A stretch of 64,000 nucleotides of DNA, taken from Ceratodon purpureus. Taxonomy: Eukaryota > Streptophyta > Bryopsida > Pseudoditrichales > Ditrichaceae. The notes under the pieces are model-generated. The model had not been told where the DNA came from, did no database searches, and saw nothing but the letters and a program-made list of their open reading frames with translations. Below are positions 11,701 through 22,033 of this stretch, one piece after another. The translations under genes were made by a program, and so were the position numbers. Each line of letters starts with the position of its first letter. Within the stretch, counting starts at the first letter, position 1. The stretch lies in the NCBI GenBank assembly GCA_014871385.1, contig CM026426.1, positions 78,332,066 through 78,396,065 on the forward strand, written 5' to 3'.

Positions 11701-14700
11701 ACCATTCGTGGTTTTTGGTAATGGCCGGAAATTTCATTGACTAGGTCAAGCTAATAGCCTATACTCTTACGGCCTACATTACAATGCATTTGTGTTCTTT
11801 TATTTGACGGGGGGGGGGTTTGACTTTCTTTTCTTTTGACATGGTCACATGGAGAAGGCAGCCTACGTTAACGTAGGCTGCCGTCAAATTCTTGTTTACA
11901 TGAAAGCTTGTTTACTTTTGTATCAGCGGGCATGTTTTGGTCAGCCACAGTCCCACCTACTTTCTATATGAAGAGTCCGAATATTTGACATGCAATTGCT
12001 TGGTTTTGGGAACGAGCTCCCTTACGGATGTTGTTATGTGAAACATGTGTGACCGACTGGTGATCAGGACTTAGCAGGTTTTAATAGAGTACATTAAATT
12101 CCATTCTGGGTGCAGCCTACGTTCACGTAGGCTGCGGTGATATGGTGTCTATGTCGTGGAGATATGGTGTCTATGTGAGTTTTAATTATTATTGGTATCT
12201 CTGTAAATTATGCGCTCGGTTGTTAGTGGGGCCGGTTCTTGAGTGAAGGTGGCCGCTGAATGCACATAAGAGTCCATTCTAGGCCGGCTAGGTTCAGATT
12301 GTCAATGCGAACAATCATCGAATATATCTGTCAGAGTTAGCATATCATCAAATATGGAAAGTGTAATGGAGCTGGGGAAGAAGATGGTGTAGAATTATGT
12401 ACAGTCTAGTATTACTTCGTGTGCTCTTTCATACCCCTTGAATAGTTCTAAGCTTTGTGTTGTGTACAGTCTCTAGCTGATCAATTACTGCAGCGCTCGT
12501 TTAACTTGTGATAAGTTGTGTAGACTTGTGTAATCTTGTGGGAGTGCGTGATTAGGATTTCGAGGGTTTTCAATACTTGTGAGCTGTTTGATTCTTAAGG
12601 TAGAACAGAGCTTATTGTAAAGGACATGTTCGACATATGGAATTATGCATCTTATCACATCATGCAAGCATTCACAGGTATGCTTGCTGCAGAGGTGGTG
12701 ATTGAGATTAGGTGGAGTATATGGTATGCATTTGGATGTATGGATTACGCATTATTTTATGATTTGAGAGGAAGAGTTAAATTTGATTTCAAGACGGTTG
12801 CAGCCTACGTTAACGTAGGCTGCGTTGATATGCTCGGTGTTGACAATTGTACGTGCTTCTGTCAGCTTCAATTGAGAAGGGGGTTTGTGAGAAGGGGGTT
12901 GAGAATGCATTTTGTTTTAGGCCGGTTGCAGCCTATGTTAACGTAGGCTGCGTTGATATGCTCGGTGTTAGCAATTTTACGTGCTTCTGTCATCTTCAAT
13001 TAAGAAAGGGGTCTTCCTCGGGGGTTGAGTGCATCTTGTTTTAGGCTGGTTGCAGCCTACGTTAACGCAGGCCTGCAGGGGCCTCAGCCTGCGTAACCCC
13101 TGAGGCTCGTTACTCACGGCTGCACGTCGTCGTCTTTTCTTTGCTTTTTTTTTTTTGTTTGGCTAGTTGCAGCCTACGTCAACGTAGGCTGCGTTTTTTG
13201 GTTTTTTTTTTTTTTTTGCTTGGCTAGTTGCAGCCTACGTTAACGTAGGCTGCGTTGATATGCTCGTTGTGAACTTGTGAGCGAAGCGTATGTAGCATTT
13301 CAGATTTTGTTTTTTATGAGTTGAGGGGGGGGGGGGGGGGGGGGGGAGGGGGGTTATGATATGCATTTTACTGTTTTGTGCTTGCAGCCTACGTTAACGT
13401 AGGCTGCGTTGATATGGTTGTGTTGGTTGCTATGCTCGTCCGTCGTTGATATGGTTGCCTGCATGATGCTTCTTTCAGCTTGAAAATCTGCAGATTTTGA
13501 GATTCATGAGGATTTAAATACTATATTAGCTCAATGATTGCGTTGATATGTTGCGTTTATATGCTTGGTTGAGTTCTGTATAGATATTGGTATATTATTG
13601 GTTCAGAATTTATATTTTATGACTAGAGGGGGTGGGATAAGTATACGTTTTATTTATTTTTGCTTGGAGCCTACGTTGACGTAGGGTGCGTTGTTTTGCT
13701 CGTTGAAATGCTTTAGTTGGCACTTAAAAGTTTTGTTTGGATGCTGCGAATTGGTGGTTATTAAATTCCACAATTTGTATAATATGATTTGAGAGTGGGT
13801 GGGTTAATTTGAGCTTTTTTGGCTGCAGCCTACGTTGACGTAGGCTGCGTTGATATACTCGTTGTTACCAATCTTATGGATGCATTCACTGCCGCTATTG
13901 GATGTGACTATGTGATATCCTGTAACGTGATGTAATGTCAACTGTGACGTGAGCTGGGTCATCATTTTGCGTCATTGGGAACGCGTTCTAACGTATCGTA
14001 AAATCTACTAAGACGTGATATGCCGTCACTTGAAACAATACATGAGCCTCAGGATATGGCCGACCCAAAAAGACAGAGATGCCTCAAATGTGCGCAAGAT
14101 AGAAGCAATATGGGGATGGCAGAAAGGAAACATGAAGTTTGGATTCCAAGTGCGGAAGAGCGTGAAGTGATCCTTATCCTCTCAAATCTAGATGAGTATT
14201 TGATCCCCACTGATAGTGAAGGGGCTGTGATCAGTGAAGTAGAAAACATGCGTACCTTGAATCCGTTGGGATTAGGCCCATATTGTGAACTTCGCAGTTT
14301 GAGGAACATTCCAAGGATCGCAAGTCCGAGTTGGAAGCCGAAAATGATTAGACCGATTGCTTCGAGGACAATGAAACGCACGGCCAATCCATATGCTGGT
14401 GCCGTTGGGGACGGGAAGATGTACGTGTCGCAGTTGCCCAAGCGTTCACCGATACCTACGTCTTCAGCGACACAGGAGACTGATATAGCAATCACCCTTG
14501 AAGATCAAGAAGGCTGGGACAAATTAGACTACTCTGTTGACTGATCCAAACAGTGCTGGATTCATGAGCGGTAGGAGAGCTATCAAATCCGTAGTGTGTG
14601 ATACGCATTACTGGCAGCAGACATACCGTCGTCTACAGAGCCCCTGAAAATGGCAATATCGCTTTCAATATATGATTTGAATACGTCATATGTGTCACGC

Positions 14701-17700
14701 TGCACGTAGCTTCCGTCATAGAAAACATGTTGTGACATAATGTAACATCTACAAAGACGTCATGTCACGTTACATGAAACGCGATATATGATTCTGTAGC
14801 GTCTTATTTTATGTCACCTGAGACGGCATATAACGCATTCTAAAACGCGTTCTATTGTCACTTTAAACGGAGCTTATGCTGAACTACAGATGCGTAAATT
14901 ACATCATTAGCTGCATGAAGTCCGCGTCCTAATCTATCAGATGGTCTCCTGTGCAGAAATGGTGTTCCACAGTAGAAAACGCAAGTGGAGATCGACTGAG
15001 GAGATAATTCACCATCACGAACTTCAATTCGCTGCAAGCAGAGAGGTTCCTATATCGAAGTGGTCATGCCCATGCACGTACTGTCACGGAGGCCGACGCT
15101 TGCCTGTGCGAGCAATAACTAAGCATCTGAAATCGTATGGACGTGACCCATTTCTGTACCGCTCTATGATTGGAGGAGATCCCCCTGAGGGGTACCCGGA
15201 GGATGGAGCATGGTACCACAGCGATGAGGAGTGGACGGTAGACAATGATGGCCGCAATGAAGAGGTTTTTGAGCATCTTGAACCCGAACACATAGGTGAT
15301 GATCCGCCTGGCCACCACGATGTTCATAAGCAATTTGAGGATGCTCTGCGAACCGTTGAAGAATTACAGGAGATCGCGCAAGATTCCGAGAATAGGCCCA
15401 ACAACGACACTTATGAAGCAGACTTTGCAGATAGCACAGTCGAGGCGTTGGAGTTACTATATTCGGAGGCCTCACATCCAGTGTATCCAGGTAGTCCTGT
15501 AAGCCTAATTTCAGGAGTGGTTGTCATCATGACACTGTGCACGATGCATGGGGTGAGCAACGCATTTGTAACTGAGCTGCTTCATTATCTGTCGGGGGAG
15601 CTTCTTCCAAAAGGAAACGTCTTGCCTGCGAAGCACTACAAGGCAAAGATAATGCTGCAGGCACTCGGACTAGCATACAATGTTATACATGCTTGTACTG
15701 CAGGTTGTGTTCTATTTCGTGGTGAGCACGCGGACTGCGAATCATGTCCCCGCTGCGGGAAAAGCAGATATAGAGAAGGTACTCTGTGTCATTTGTAACG
15801 TAGTGTATGTCATAAGGAATTTCAGTGTGTGTTATCCGTAACGCACCTTATGTCATCTGCAACTCAGTTTTCTAAGACTGTAAGTCAGTATATGTCATTG
15901 GAGACGTAATTTATGTCATGAGTAACTCAGTCTATGTCATCTGAAACGCACTTTATGTCACCATTAAGAATGCATTCATGTCATCTTAGACGCATTGTTT
16001 GTGTCACGTGTCACACAATTTGTGGCATCTGTAACGTAATGTACTGTCCTCTGTATCTGTATGAAGGTACGAAGACAGCACCGACAAAGGTTGTAAGGCA
16101 CTTTCCCCTTATTCCGAGGTTGAGGCGCATGTTTGGCTCTCCTGCAATTGCAAAGCTTCTGAAATGGCATTCAGAGCGCGGGGTGACCACGAACAGGGAT
16201 GGCGAGCTCGTAATGGACTCCGTAATCGACAGTCCCGCTTGGAGACACATTGGAGTCATAGATCCCACATTTCAAGCGGAAAACCGGAACGTGCGCATGG
16301 CACTGTCACTTGATGGACTGAACCCTTTTTCGGTTCGGAGTACGTCACATTCAACGTGGCCTGTTCTCTTGATAATTTACAATCTATTGCCGTGGTTACT
16401 CACAAAACGCTTTTTCATCATGCTGAGCATTTTAATTTCGGGCAAGGAGTCACCAACGGACAAGAACATAGATGTTTTCATTGCGCCACTTTTGGAAGAA
16501 TTGCATGCTCTCTGGGGAGGCGTACCAGCCGTGGACGCTTCAGCAGATCCAGCAGAGAGGTCCTTCACCCTCCGTGGCCTGTTATTATGGACAATTTCGG
16601 ATTTTCCCGCTTATGGATTGATTTCTGGACAACAAACCAAGGGCTACAAGGCTTGCCCAGTTTGTGGTCCGAACATTGTTTTTAGAAGTGAGAGGGGCCC
16701 GAACGGCCAGAAGATAGTGTACGTAGGTGCACGCCAGCGTCTTCCGGAGGACCATGCATTCCATAACGATATGCGCTTCAACGGTCTTGAAGAGAGAGGT
16801 TGTTCCTGTTCAAGGATGACAGGCAATGATGTCCTGCAATTTGCAGAAGAAAGGGAGGCGTACATTGCCTCTGGTGGCAGGGCAGACGGTCCAAGCGATC
16901 CTGTGAGGCGGCACGGAGTGAAGAGAATTTCCGCGCTTTTCTCCCTTCCATATTGGAAGGTTTGGGCCATGCCGCTTATTACTTTTTATTTTTGCTCCAG
17001 TCATCGATACGTTTAAGTGCAGGAGACGCACCGTAACGTAAAACTCTGTTATCCCGCGTCACCACGATGTCTTTAAATGTTGAACCTGTGACATAGAGTA
17101 CCGTCACTTTAAACACTGAACACCGTTAAACCCTGTCAACCTATGTCACTTGAAAACGTCACTTTTTGTCATCCCAAAGAAATGTATAGAATTTTAGAAT
17201 TTTGACCGTGGCCGTCAATGTGGTGCAGGACTTGCTCATCAGGCATACTTTGGACGTCATGCATTGCGAGAAAAACCTTTGTGAAAATATAATAAAGACT
17301 CTGTTTGGGGAGACTGACTTTCCTCGAGGACGCATGGACTTCAAAGATATGGGAGTGAGGTCTAACTTATGGCTCAGACAGACCGACGGCAGAGACGGCC
17401 GGCTATTCATGCCACACGCACCTTATGTTCTCCTACCACAAGCGAAGACTGACATGCTCGCCGTAAAAGGATCGACAAAGGTGCCACAGAATTATGCAGG
17501 CGCCATTCACAAAAGGGTGTCTGAAGGAAGATTGAGATTTCTTAAATCCCATGACTTTCACATCCTAATGCAACAGGTAAGCAAATTTCAATTGTTCGTT
17601 GCTATTATGTTTAAGTTGACGTATGGAATGTGTGTCAGCTATAGAGATACAAGCAATGTGTTACTTCCTGTCAATGGAATGTTTTAGTTAACACTTTAGC

Positions 17701-20700
17701 ATGTTCCTTCGTGTTATGCTAAATTCCTCGGAAACGCAGTGTAACGTTACTTGAAACAATGAGTAACGTAACGTTGACGTCAAAAGATGTTGCTTCTTGT
17801 TATTTTAAAACTTGATGAAACGCAATTCCGCATTACTGGAAACAAGGGGTAACCCCAGGTTAACGACATAGCACGTATCCAGTTTCATGTCCCTTGAAAA
17901 CAATGAGACTTCATGTACTTTTCTGTGGTATGTAAACAGAATATTAATTCCGTACTTTCTGACATTCTATTTAACTCTTTTTTTGGCATTTGCAGATACT
18001 ACCCGTGTCACTGAGGAATGTTGATATGAATCGCGAAGTCCGGACCTGCATCATGAGAGTGAGCAGGGTATTTAGGCGCTTGTGCAGTCGCACGATCAAC
18101 CCGGCCAAAGAACAAGAATGGGTTGCAGACGCGAACGAGACACTCTGTATGATTGAGCGCGAGTTTCCTCTAGGTTCAATGGTCATCATGGCGCACCTTC
18201 TTGTGCATCTCATGGAGGAGCTATTTCTATGCGGCCCAGTTCAGAGTCGTTGGATGTATCCAATGGAGAGATACATGAAGACCCTCAAGAATTATGTGCG
18301 TTCGTACGCTCGGCCCGAGGGTTGCATGGCAGAGGCATACTCTATGGAAGAAACACTTGGATTCTGCTCAGAGTACATGGAACGTTACGGCGCTACATCC
18401 CGCAGAGTGTGGGACGCAAATGAAGAGCAGGCAATGCACGATGAAATGGTGGAGGGCAACGGAGTAAGGCGACTGATGTCGCGCACTCTTCGTGAATGGA
18501 TTCACAACTTTGTAATCACAAACGCTGCCTCACTTCAACACTACAGACGGTGCCACCCTAAACTGTAGCTGTGACCCTTCCCTCTTTTTTTCCCCCTTCA
18601 TATGTCAACGTCCGTAAACATGATTTAATGTCTGTGGAAACATGAGTTTACGTTAACGTCACCAGAATTCATGTTAACACCCATTAAAATGGCTGCAAAC
18701 GCGTTAAAACGTGTCACTGTGTACACTGTTTCCCTTGAATCTAACGCAACAGCTCTGACATGTCTTCATAATTGCGCACTTCAGAGCGTACGAGGTGGAA
18801 CAGGAGTCTAGGTCGTCAATACGCCGCCAGCACCATCGTGGAAGACCTTCTCGAAGGAGACGGAGGCCCTCAGATATGCCTTCAGAGCTGCGGACTTTGC
18901 CACCCTTTCCAGATTGGCTGACTGCCGCGGTTGCCACCAACCGTGCCACTGGCTCAAGGCGCATCGACCAAACCACGTTTGATTTGTCAAGGCCTCCGTT
19001 GTTTAATGCAACCGCGTATCGGTCAATGAAGGCTTATGGCATGCACTTTCGTTGCCGCTCAGTTGAAGCTTCAAACACCACCATGGACAGTGGAGTGCAT
19101 GCATCCTTCACAGATGATGGAGGGGCAGAGATAGAAGAGTACGTGGGCCATGTTGAAGAAATACTCGAATTAGACTACAGGCGTACGTGCGTCGTAGTTC
19201 TTGTATGTTCTTGGGTTAAAGGAAGAATAGGAGGTGCTGCTCCTACAATGAAGCGGGATGAACACGGGTTCCTTTCCGTGAACTTTGCAGATCAGTACAG
19301 AGCACCTCTTGGTCCCCAATCATTTGCTTTTCCCATTCATGTACAGCAAGTGTTTTTTGCGACCGACGACGGGCCGTGGAAGGTTGTCTGCAAGGTTGAT
19401 GTTCGAGGCAGCCGTGGAGGTCGCGCATTCGCAGAAGAAGAGGACGACGCAGATGCACAGAGTACCGGCCCTGTTTCATCACGTGCCAATAACATTGACA
19501 CTAGTAGACCCAAAGCTTCAGACTCGGAGGACTTCATAGTAAACGGGTCCTTTGTAGAAAGGCACATGGTTGGTCCCCTAGCAGCGGACACTGAGGATGA
19601 GGAAGCGGACCACGTCCTCGGCGATTCATCAGATAGTAAGCATTGAACCTTCACAGATTTGATGTCAAATGACTTTAAATGATGTTTAACGTAAAGCAGT
19701 TCCACGTCTACTGAACAGCAGTTGTCGTTTTTAGTAACGTTCACAAGGCAATGCATGCTAAAGCAACGTTAACAATGACACGTGAACGTTAAAACTACTG
19801 TAATAGTTACCACTTTGTTAATCGTGACGCTATCACGTTAAACTTGCGTCCAATCTGTCGCGTTCACGTTAAACTACGTCAGTAATGACACTTTCACATC
19901 AAAACATTCAGCAATGCATCCCACGTTTAAGTTAACGCGCGCGTCAATTAGACGCGTTTTTATGTCACTCAAAACGCGCGCGTCACTATTGACACCCCCT
20001 AGGACATAGACCTCGTGAAAACCTAGCCGCCACGTCATCCGTAGCTTACATGCATAGGGCACACGTCAACTACGTCCATATGTTTCTTGAAACGCAGTGT
20101 GACGCGTTTTTATGTCATCCAAGACGCGGGCGTCACTGTTGACACCCCCTAGGATGTAGCTCACAGAAAACCTAGCCGCCACGTCAGCAGAACCTAAACC
20201 CTAGACCTATGTTTTTAATAACGCAGTTGAACGTTTCCCATGTCAACCTGACCACCCTCTACGTTAAAAGAAACGTGCTGACGTACGATGTGACTAAATT
20301 CATCCATTAAAGAACTACCGTGAGGTAAAAAACTCCCCAGAAAAGTTACCTTCCACAAAGCAGAGCTCTGTCAAAGTTGACGCGTCCCTGTCTCCCATTG
20401 TTATCTTTAACGCTGAACCGTCACTTCAAAATTCAAGTTGACACTCTTTGACAGAACCCGTTAAAACAACGTCAAAAGTGACGCGTGCACGTTAAAACGT
20501 TTAACGTGCAGTATGTTTATTTGGATCACATTTCCACACTAATTTCCATAAGTCCAGGTTTACGTCACTGATGACGCAGTTTAACGCAGGACAGAATGCT
20601 GTTCTGCTCTAGTGTTCGACAACCTACTGTGACACTGTCTGCAGTGACACGTGGCCGGATACCGCGATTTTCCTTTGCCTATGGCATGTGCGAAGAGCTT

Positions 20701-21821
20701 GGCAGAAGAATGGGTGCTATAAGATATCAGACATAGGTAGACGAGCAGCTATTATGAAGGAACTGGGGCTAATGATGTACGACAGAAGTTCACGCCCGGG
20801 AGAAGAGGGGCAACACTGGGCAAAATCGCGTATTGAAGAATTAGAGAAGAAATACCCTCAGGAGGTGGAGTTGTGGGACTACATGAAGGAGTATTGGATC
20901 GAAAAGGCACATATGTGGGTTGTAGGCTTCCGAAATTTAAAATACTGCGGACAGGATACTAATGCTGCTATTGAAGGTTACCATGGATTCGCCAAGTCCA
21001 TACTAAGGTCTGAGCGTAGTAGAATGACTGGCAGGCGAGTGGATTGGTGCATCACTGCCCTGACAGAGGACGTTCTTGACCATTACTGGTACAAGGATCT
21101 CAGAAAGGAGAGTGGATTCATTGACAACAAAAAGTTGCAAGACATCACCGTAGAGTCGATTTTGAAGGCACGTAACATTCCAGACAGTGATGTCACTCTA
21201 CCAGAGGAAACCGGCGGATTTGCTTTGGTCACCTCGACAACGCATCGTCATATGCGTTACACAGTTCACAACCCTGATTCAGAGTGGGCGGTTTGTAACT
21301 GTGTCTGGGCACAGAAGGGTAACATGTGCAAGCACCACGTGAAGGTTTTGACCATGATGAATCCGGACCTCGCAGAAGGAACAATTGCGAGGTACTGTGG
21401 CAGGATGGCTGGAAACATCAATGGTGGACTGAAGCAGCTACTGACACCTCGTCGTCAAAACAATGCTGAACCAGTGGGAGCATTCACACCGTGTGGTGAC
21501 TCTGCAGGCGTACATGTGACACCAAATATTACACCAAGATGGCGGACGGTAGAGGACCTGCCGGACATGTTGTCACAGCAAATTTTACTATTGTCGGAGG
21601 AGGTTAACGGAGATTCCGTAATGATGGAGCATTTGGTGGCTGAGTTCAATTTGACTCTGGGGCGCTTACGAAGAATTAAGGCAGAGAGGCGGGATGGAAC
21701 ATTACATCCTATGCAAGGAGAACCCGTTTTTTTCCCAGTAGATGATGGCATGGGATTTAAGCTAGCCCGAAGGAAGGATTTCCTCGAGCGTTCTGGTCCC
21801 TCCTGTGCCCGTCGACTTTGA
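2753..21821 (+). CDS. MULE transposase, four exons, CACTA element inside intron 3
   Basis: The exon model is 2753-3132, 3231-5112, 5299-5498 and 20645-21821. All junctions are GT-AG and keep phase, giving 1,212 aa with a TGA stop. The start is the first ATG after an in-frame TTG; an ATG three codons on is also possible. Residues 160-560 are basic and Pro/Lys-rich with repeated RKKK patches. A FLYWCH/FAR1-like module follows (GCQAQF, then EKHINRDG). The DDE core shows D745 (ISVDATFGT), D811 (AFIVDCAQGE), the CLWHVRRAW motif at 832-840 and E931 (TNAAIEGYH). A SWIM zinc finger has C1038, C1040, C1049 and H1051. Such enzymes bind the inverted repeats and catalyse cut-and-paste transposition in the nucleus. 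All key residues are present. The CACTA insertion enlarges intron 3 from about 270 bp to 15,146 bp without touching an exon. Confidence 0.9.
5756..6780. repeat. CACTA left subterminal repeat region (TAACG / GACGT motifs)
   Basis: Dense short motifs in both orientations: TTTAACGCGG, TTTAACGCAG, TTTAACGTGG at 5774-5813, then many TGACG, AACGCG and GTCA..AACG units. In En/Spm, subterminal arrays bind TNPA (family knowledge). The half-site TAACGT also forms the centre of the palindromes at 11858-13848. A small ORF at 5938-6135 in this region is judged fortuitous. Confidence 0.75.
6968..10417 (-). CDS. TNPA-like CACTA protein (Transposase_24-like plus DUF8039-like)
   Basis: Minus-strand exons 10417-9572, 9012-8251, 7906-7388 and 7282-6968 join in phase 0 at GT-AG sites, giving 813 aa from the ATG at 10417. 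The 5' end is unresolved and further exons may lie upstream. Residues 1-140 are Arg/Ser-rich, then very acidic (DDDMEELYGDEDMEEEDDMEG). Residues 170-275 resemble the Transposase_24/PTTA En/Spm domain (WFNSRMSRCVTRVKF, PPDIATRHWDKLVE, EKSQIMS, a final SKSGTAWSQS). Exon 2 has a coiled coil (KELEDRINARKQKSEG...) and a Ser/Asp/Glu-rich tail. Exon 3 resembles the plant CACTA domain DUF8039 (VGCGVLHGMPGE, then NEAIGYFIRWP). By analogy with TNPA it should bind subterminal motifs, assist TNP2 and affect element methylation (inference). It is transcribed divergently from TNP2. Confidence 0.75.
10276..10663 (-). other. Probable upstream exon region of the TNPA-like gene, frame unresolved
   Basis: An acceptor-like CAG lies at about 10663, followed by a frame open from 10662 to 10276 (EDEQEEPRQNAQGRSRSKIRLPRR). 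This differs from the frame of the ATG at 10417. In that ATG's own frame, TAG and TGA codons occur upstream at about 10595 and 10550. Alternative splicing, a missed intron or a different start could each explain this. cDNA would settle it. Confidence 0.4.
10922..11270 (-). CDS. Probable first exon of the TNPA-like gene, or a separate small ORF
   Basis: An ATG at 11270 opens about 116 codons, ending at a GTAAAC donor at 10921-10920. The product is hydrophilic: residues 15-45 are a charged helix (YEQLRDAIVDANKREVELRL), followed by a basic Ser/Arg-rich tail (PSRRNRRSSS, QPRRSSRQRLR). No family is recognised. It is the most upstream minus-strand coding segment and faces the palindrome array, so it probably holds the 5' end of the TNPA-like transcript. 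Its phase does not link directly to the 10417 frame by any junction I could find. Confidence 0.45.
11400..11700. repeat. Block of TGTCA / AACG motif repeats
   Basis: A run of units of the form TGTCAT-N5-GACGTGAT, about 25-35 bp apart, for example between 11560 and 11690. It matches the motif in the subterminal regions and TNP2 introns. Confidence 0.7.
11858..13848. promoter_or_regulatory. Array of ten 24-bp palindromes between the divergent CACTA genes
   Basis: The unit is the 16-bp palindrome CCTACGTTAACGTAGG extended by GCAG on the left and CTGC on the right. Copies start at 11858, 12112, 12800, 12928, 13052, 13169, 13230, 13384, 13666 and 13825. Those at 11858, 12800, 13230 and 13384 are perfect. 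Most others have one or two changes, mainly in the central TTAA or to the right of it; the 13052 copy is more diverged on its right arm. Most are followed by GTTGATATGCTCG or a close variant. Copies 3 and 4 sit in a 128-bp tandem duplication. Spacing is irregular, about 61-690 bp. The array lies between the minus-strand TNPA-like start and the plus-strand TNP2 region, so a role as paired binding sites for a dimeric element-encoded protein or as a bidirectional promoter is plausible (inference). Confidence 0.85.
13325..13353. repeat. Poly(G) tract
   Basis: A run of about 22 G followed by A and six more G, inside the palindrome array between copies 7 and 8. Confidence 0.9.
14056..14544 (+). CDS. 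Small CACTA ORF of unknown function
   Basis: This frame is open from 14020 to a TGA at 14544. ATGs occur at 14020 and 14056. The first lies inside a copy of the CACTA motif (GTCACTTGAAACA), so the second, or an exon starting after the CAG at 14052, is more likely coding. The product, about 162 residues, has a Cys pair near its N terminus (CLKCAQ) and basic middle and C-terminal parts (KPKMIRPIASRTMKRTANPY). No membrane segment or known domain is seen. It sits between the palindrome array and TNP2 on the same strand, so it could be an upstream exon of TNP2 or a third element protein. Codon quality is uncertain. Confidence 0.45.
   Translation: MADPKRQRCLKCAQDRSNMGMAERKHEVWIPSAEEREVILILSNLDEYLIPTDSEGAVISEVENMRTLNPLGLGPYCELRSLRNIPRIASPSWKPKMIRPIASRTMKRTANPYAGAVGDGKMYVSQLPKRSPIPTSSATQETDIAITLEDQEGWDKLDYSVD
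14941..19646 (+). CDS. TNP2: TNP2-type CACTA transposase, five exons
   Basis: Exons 14941-15778, 16067-16959, 17229-17576, 17996-18564 and 18785-19646 join at GT-AG sites in consistent phase, giving 1,169 aa and a TGA stop. The N terminus has a transposase-associated Cys motif (C43, C45, C48; CPCTYCHGG) and the CPRCGKSRY block ending exon 1. Exon 2 is Transposase_21/Tnp2 (FPLIPRLRRMF, ALSLDGLNPF, LLLWTISDFPAYG, KACPVCG). Exon 3 opens with DLLIRHTLDVMHCEKN, the conserved segment after LPYWK. Exon 4 is DUF4218-like (FLCGPVQSRWMYPMERYMK). Exon 5 carries a DUF4216-like domain at about residues 963-1085 and ends acidic. CACTA transposases cut the element at its CACTA termini in the nucleus. No frame break was found, so it is likely functional. 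The introns carry element-specific repeats. Confidence 0.92.
15779..16066. repeat. TNP2 intron 1 filled with TGTCAT..AACGCA repeats
   Basis: The 288-bp intron is almost wholly units such as TATGTCATCTGAAACGCAC, about 22-28 bp apart and roughly ten copies in one orientation. The same motif is seen in the other TNP2 introns (16960-17228, 17577-17995, 18565-18784) but not in exons. Confidence 0.8.
19650..20598. repeat. CACTA right subterminal repeat region
   Basis: Dense GTTAAC, AACGTT, TTTAACG and GACGCG motifs. A duplicated unit of about 110-120 bp contains TTTTTATGTCA, then the GTCACT/GTTGACACCCCCTAGGA block, then GAAAACCTAGCCGCCACGTCA, at about 19957-20040 and 20105-20188. It corresponds to the left subterminal array in opposite orientation. 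Confidence 0.75.
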
Positions 21822-22033
21822 CCAGGTACGACTATAACTTCACTATGGTGGCGGATCTTTTCTACTAACCCTAAATCTTCATACGCAGTCTTCGTAGAAT
21901 ATTCTGTTATCACGAGTATCTGAAGGTACTTAATGCCGGGTCTTCTTTGTTCAATGTCTTTCGAGAACTCGTGTTTTTAGCGATTCAAGTGGAGAGTGTC
22001 CAGAAAATGTTTCGTTTCGGTCTGATTGTGGAG

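Larger units (their letters stand above)
5740..20614 (+). mobile_element. Complete CACTA (En/Spm) transposon nested in the MULE transposase intron
   Basis: The left end reads CACTAGAGCAGAACAG (5740-5755) and the right end is its exact complement CTGTTCTGCTCTAGTG (20599-20614). Both flanks carry TTC (5737-5739 and 20615-20617), the 3-bp duplication typical of CACTA elements. The length is 14,875 bp. Inside are a TNPA-like gene on the minus strand, a TNP2 gene on the plus strand, a central palindrome array and extensive subterminal repeats. TNP2 and the 3' exons of the TNPA-like gene are open and splice in phase, so the element may be autonomous (inference). Perfect ends and duplication indicate a recent insertion. 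Confidence 0.96.

Noticed and set aside
12626-13044. Plus-strand ORFs of 65-106 codons across the palindrome array
   Set aside because: The frame is kept only because a 128-bp segment containing the palindrome is duplicated; the encoded peptide mirrors the DNA repeat.
11858-13848. CRISPR-like array of regularly repeated palindromes
   Set aside because: The repeats are full palindromes with very uneven spacing (about 61-690 bp) and long spacers, in intron-bearing eukaryotic DNA inside a CACTA transposon.
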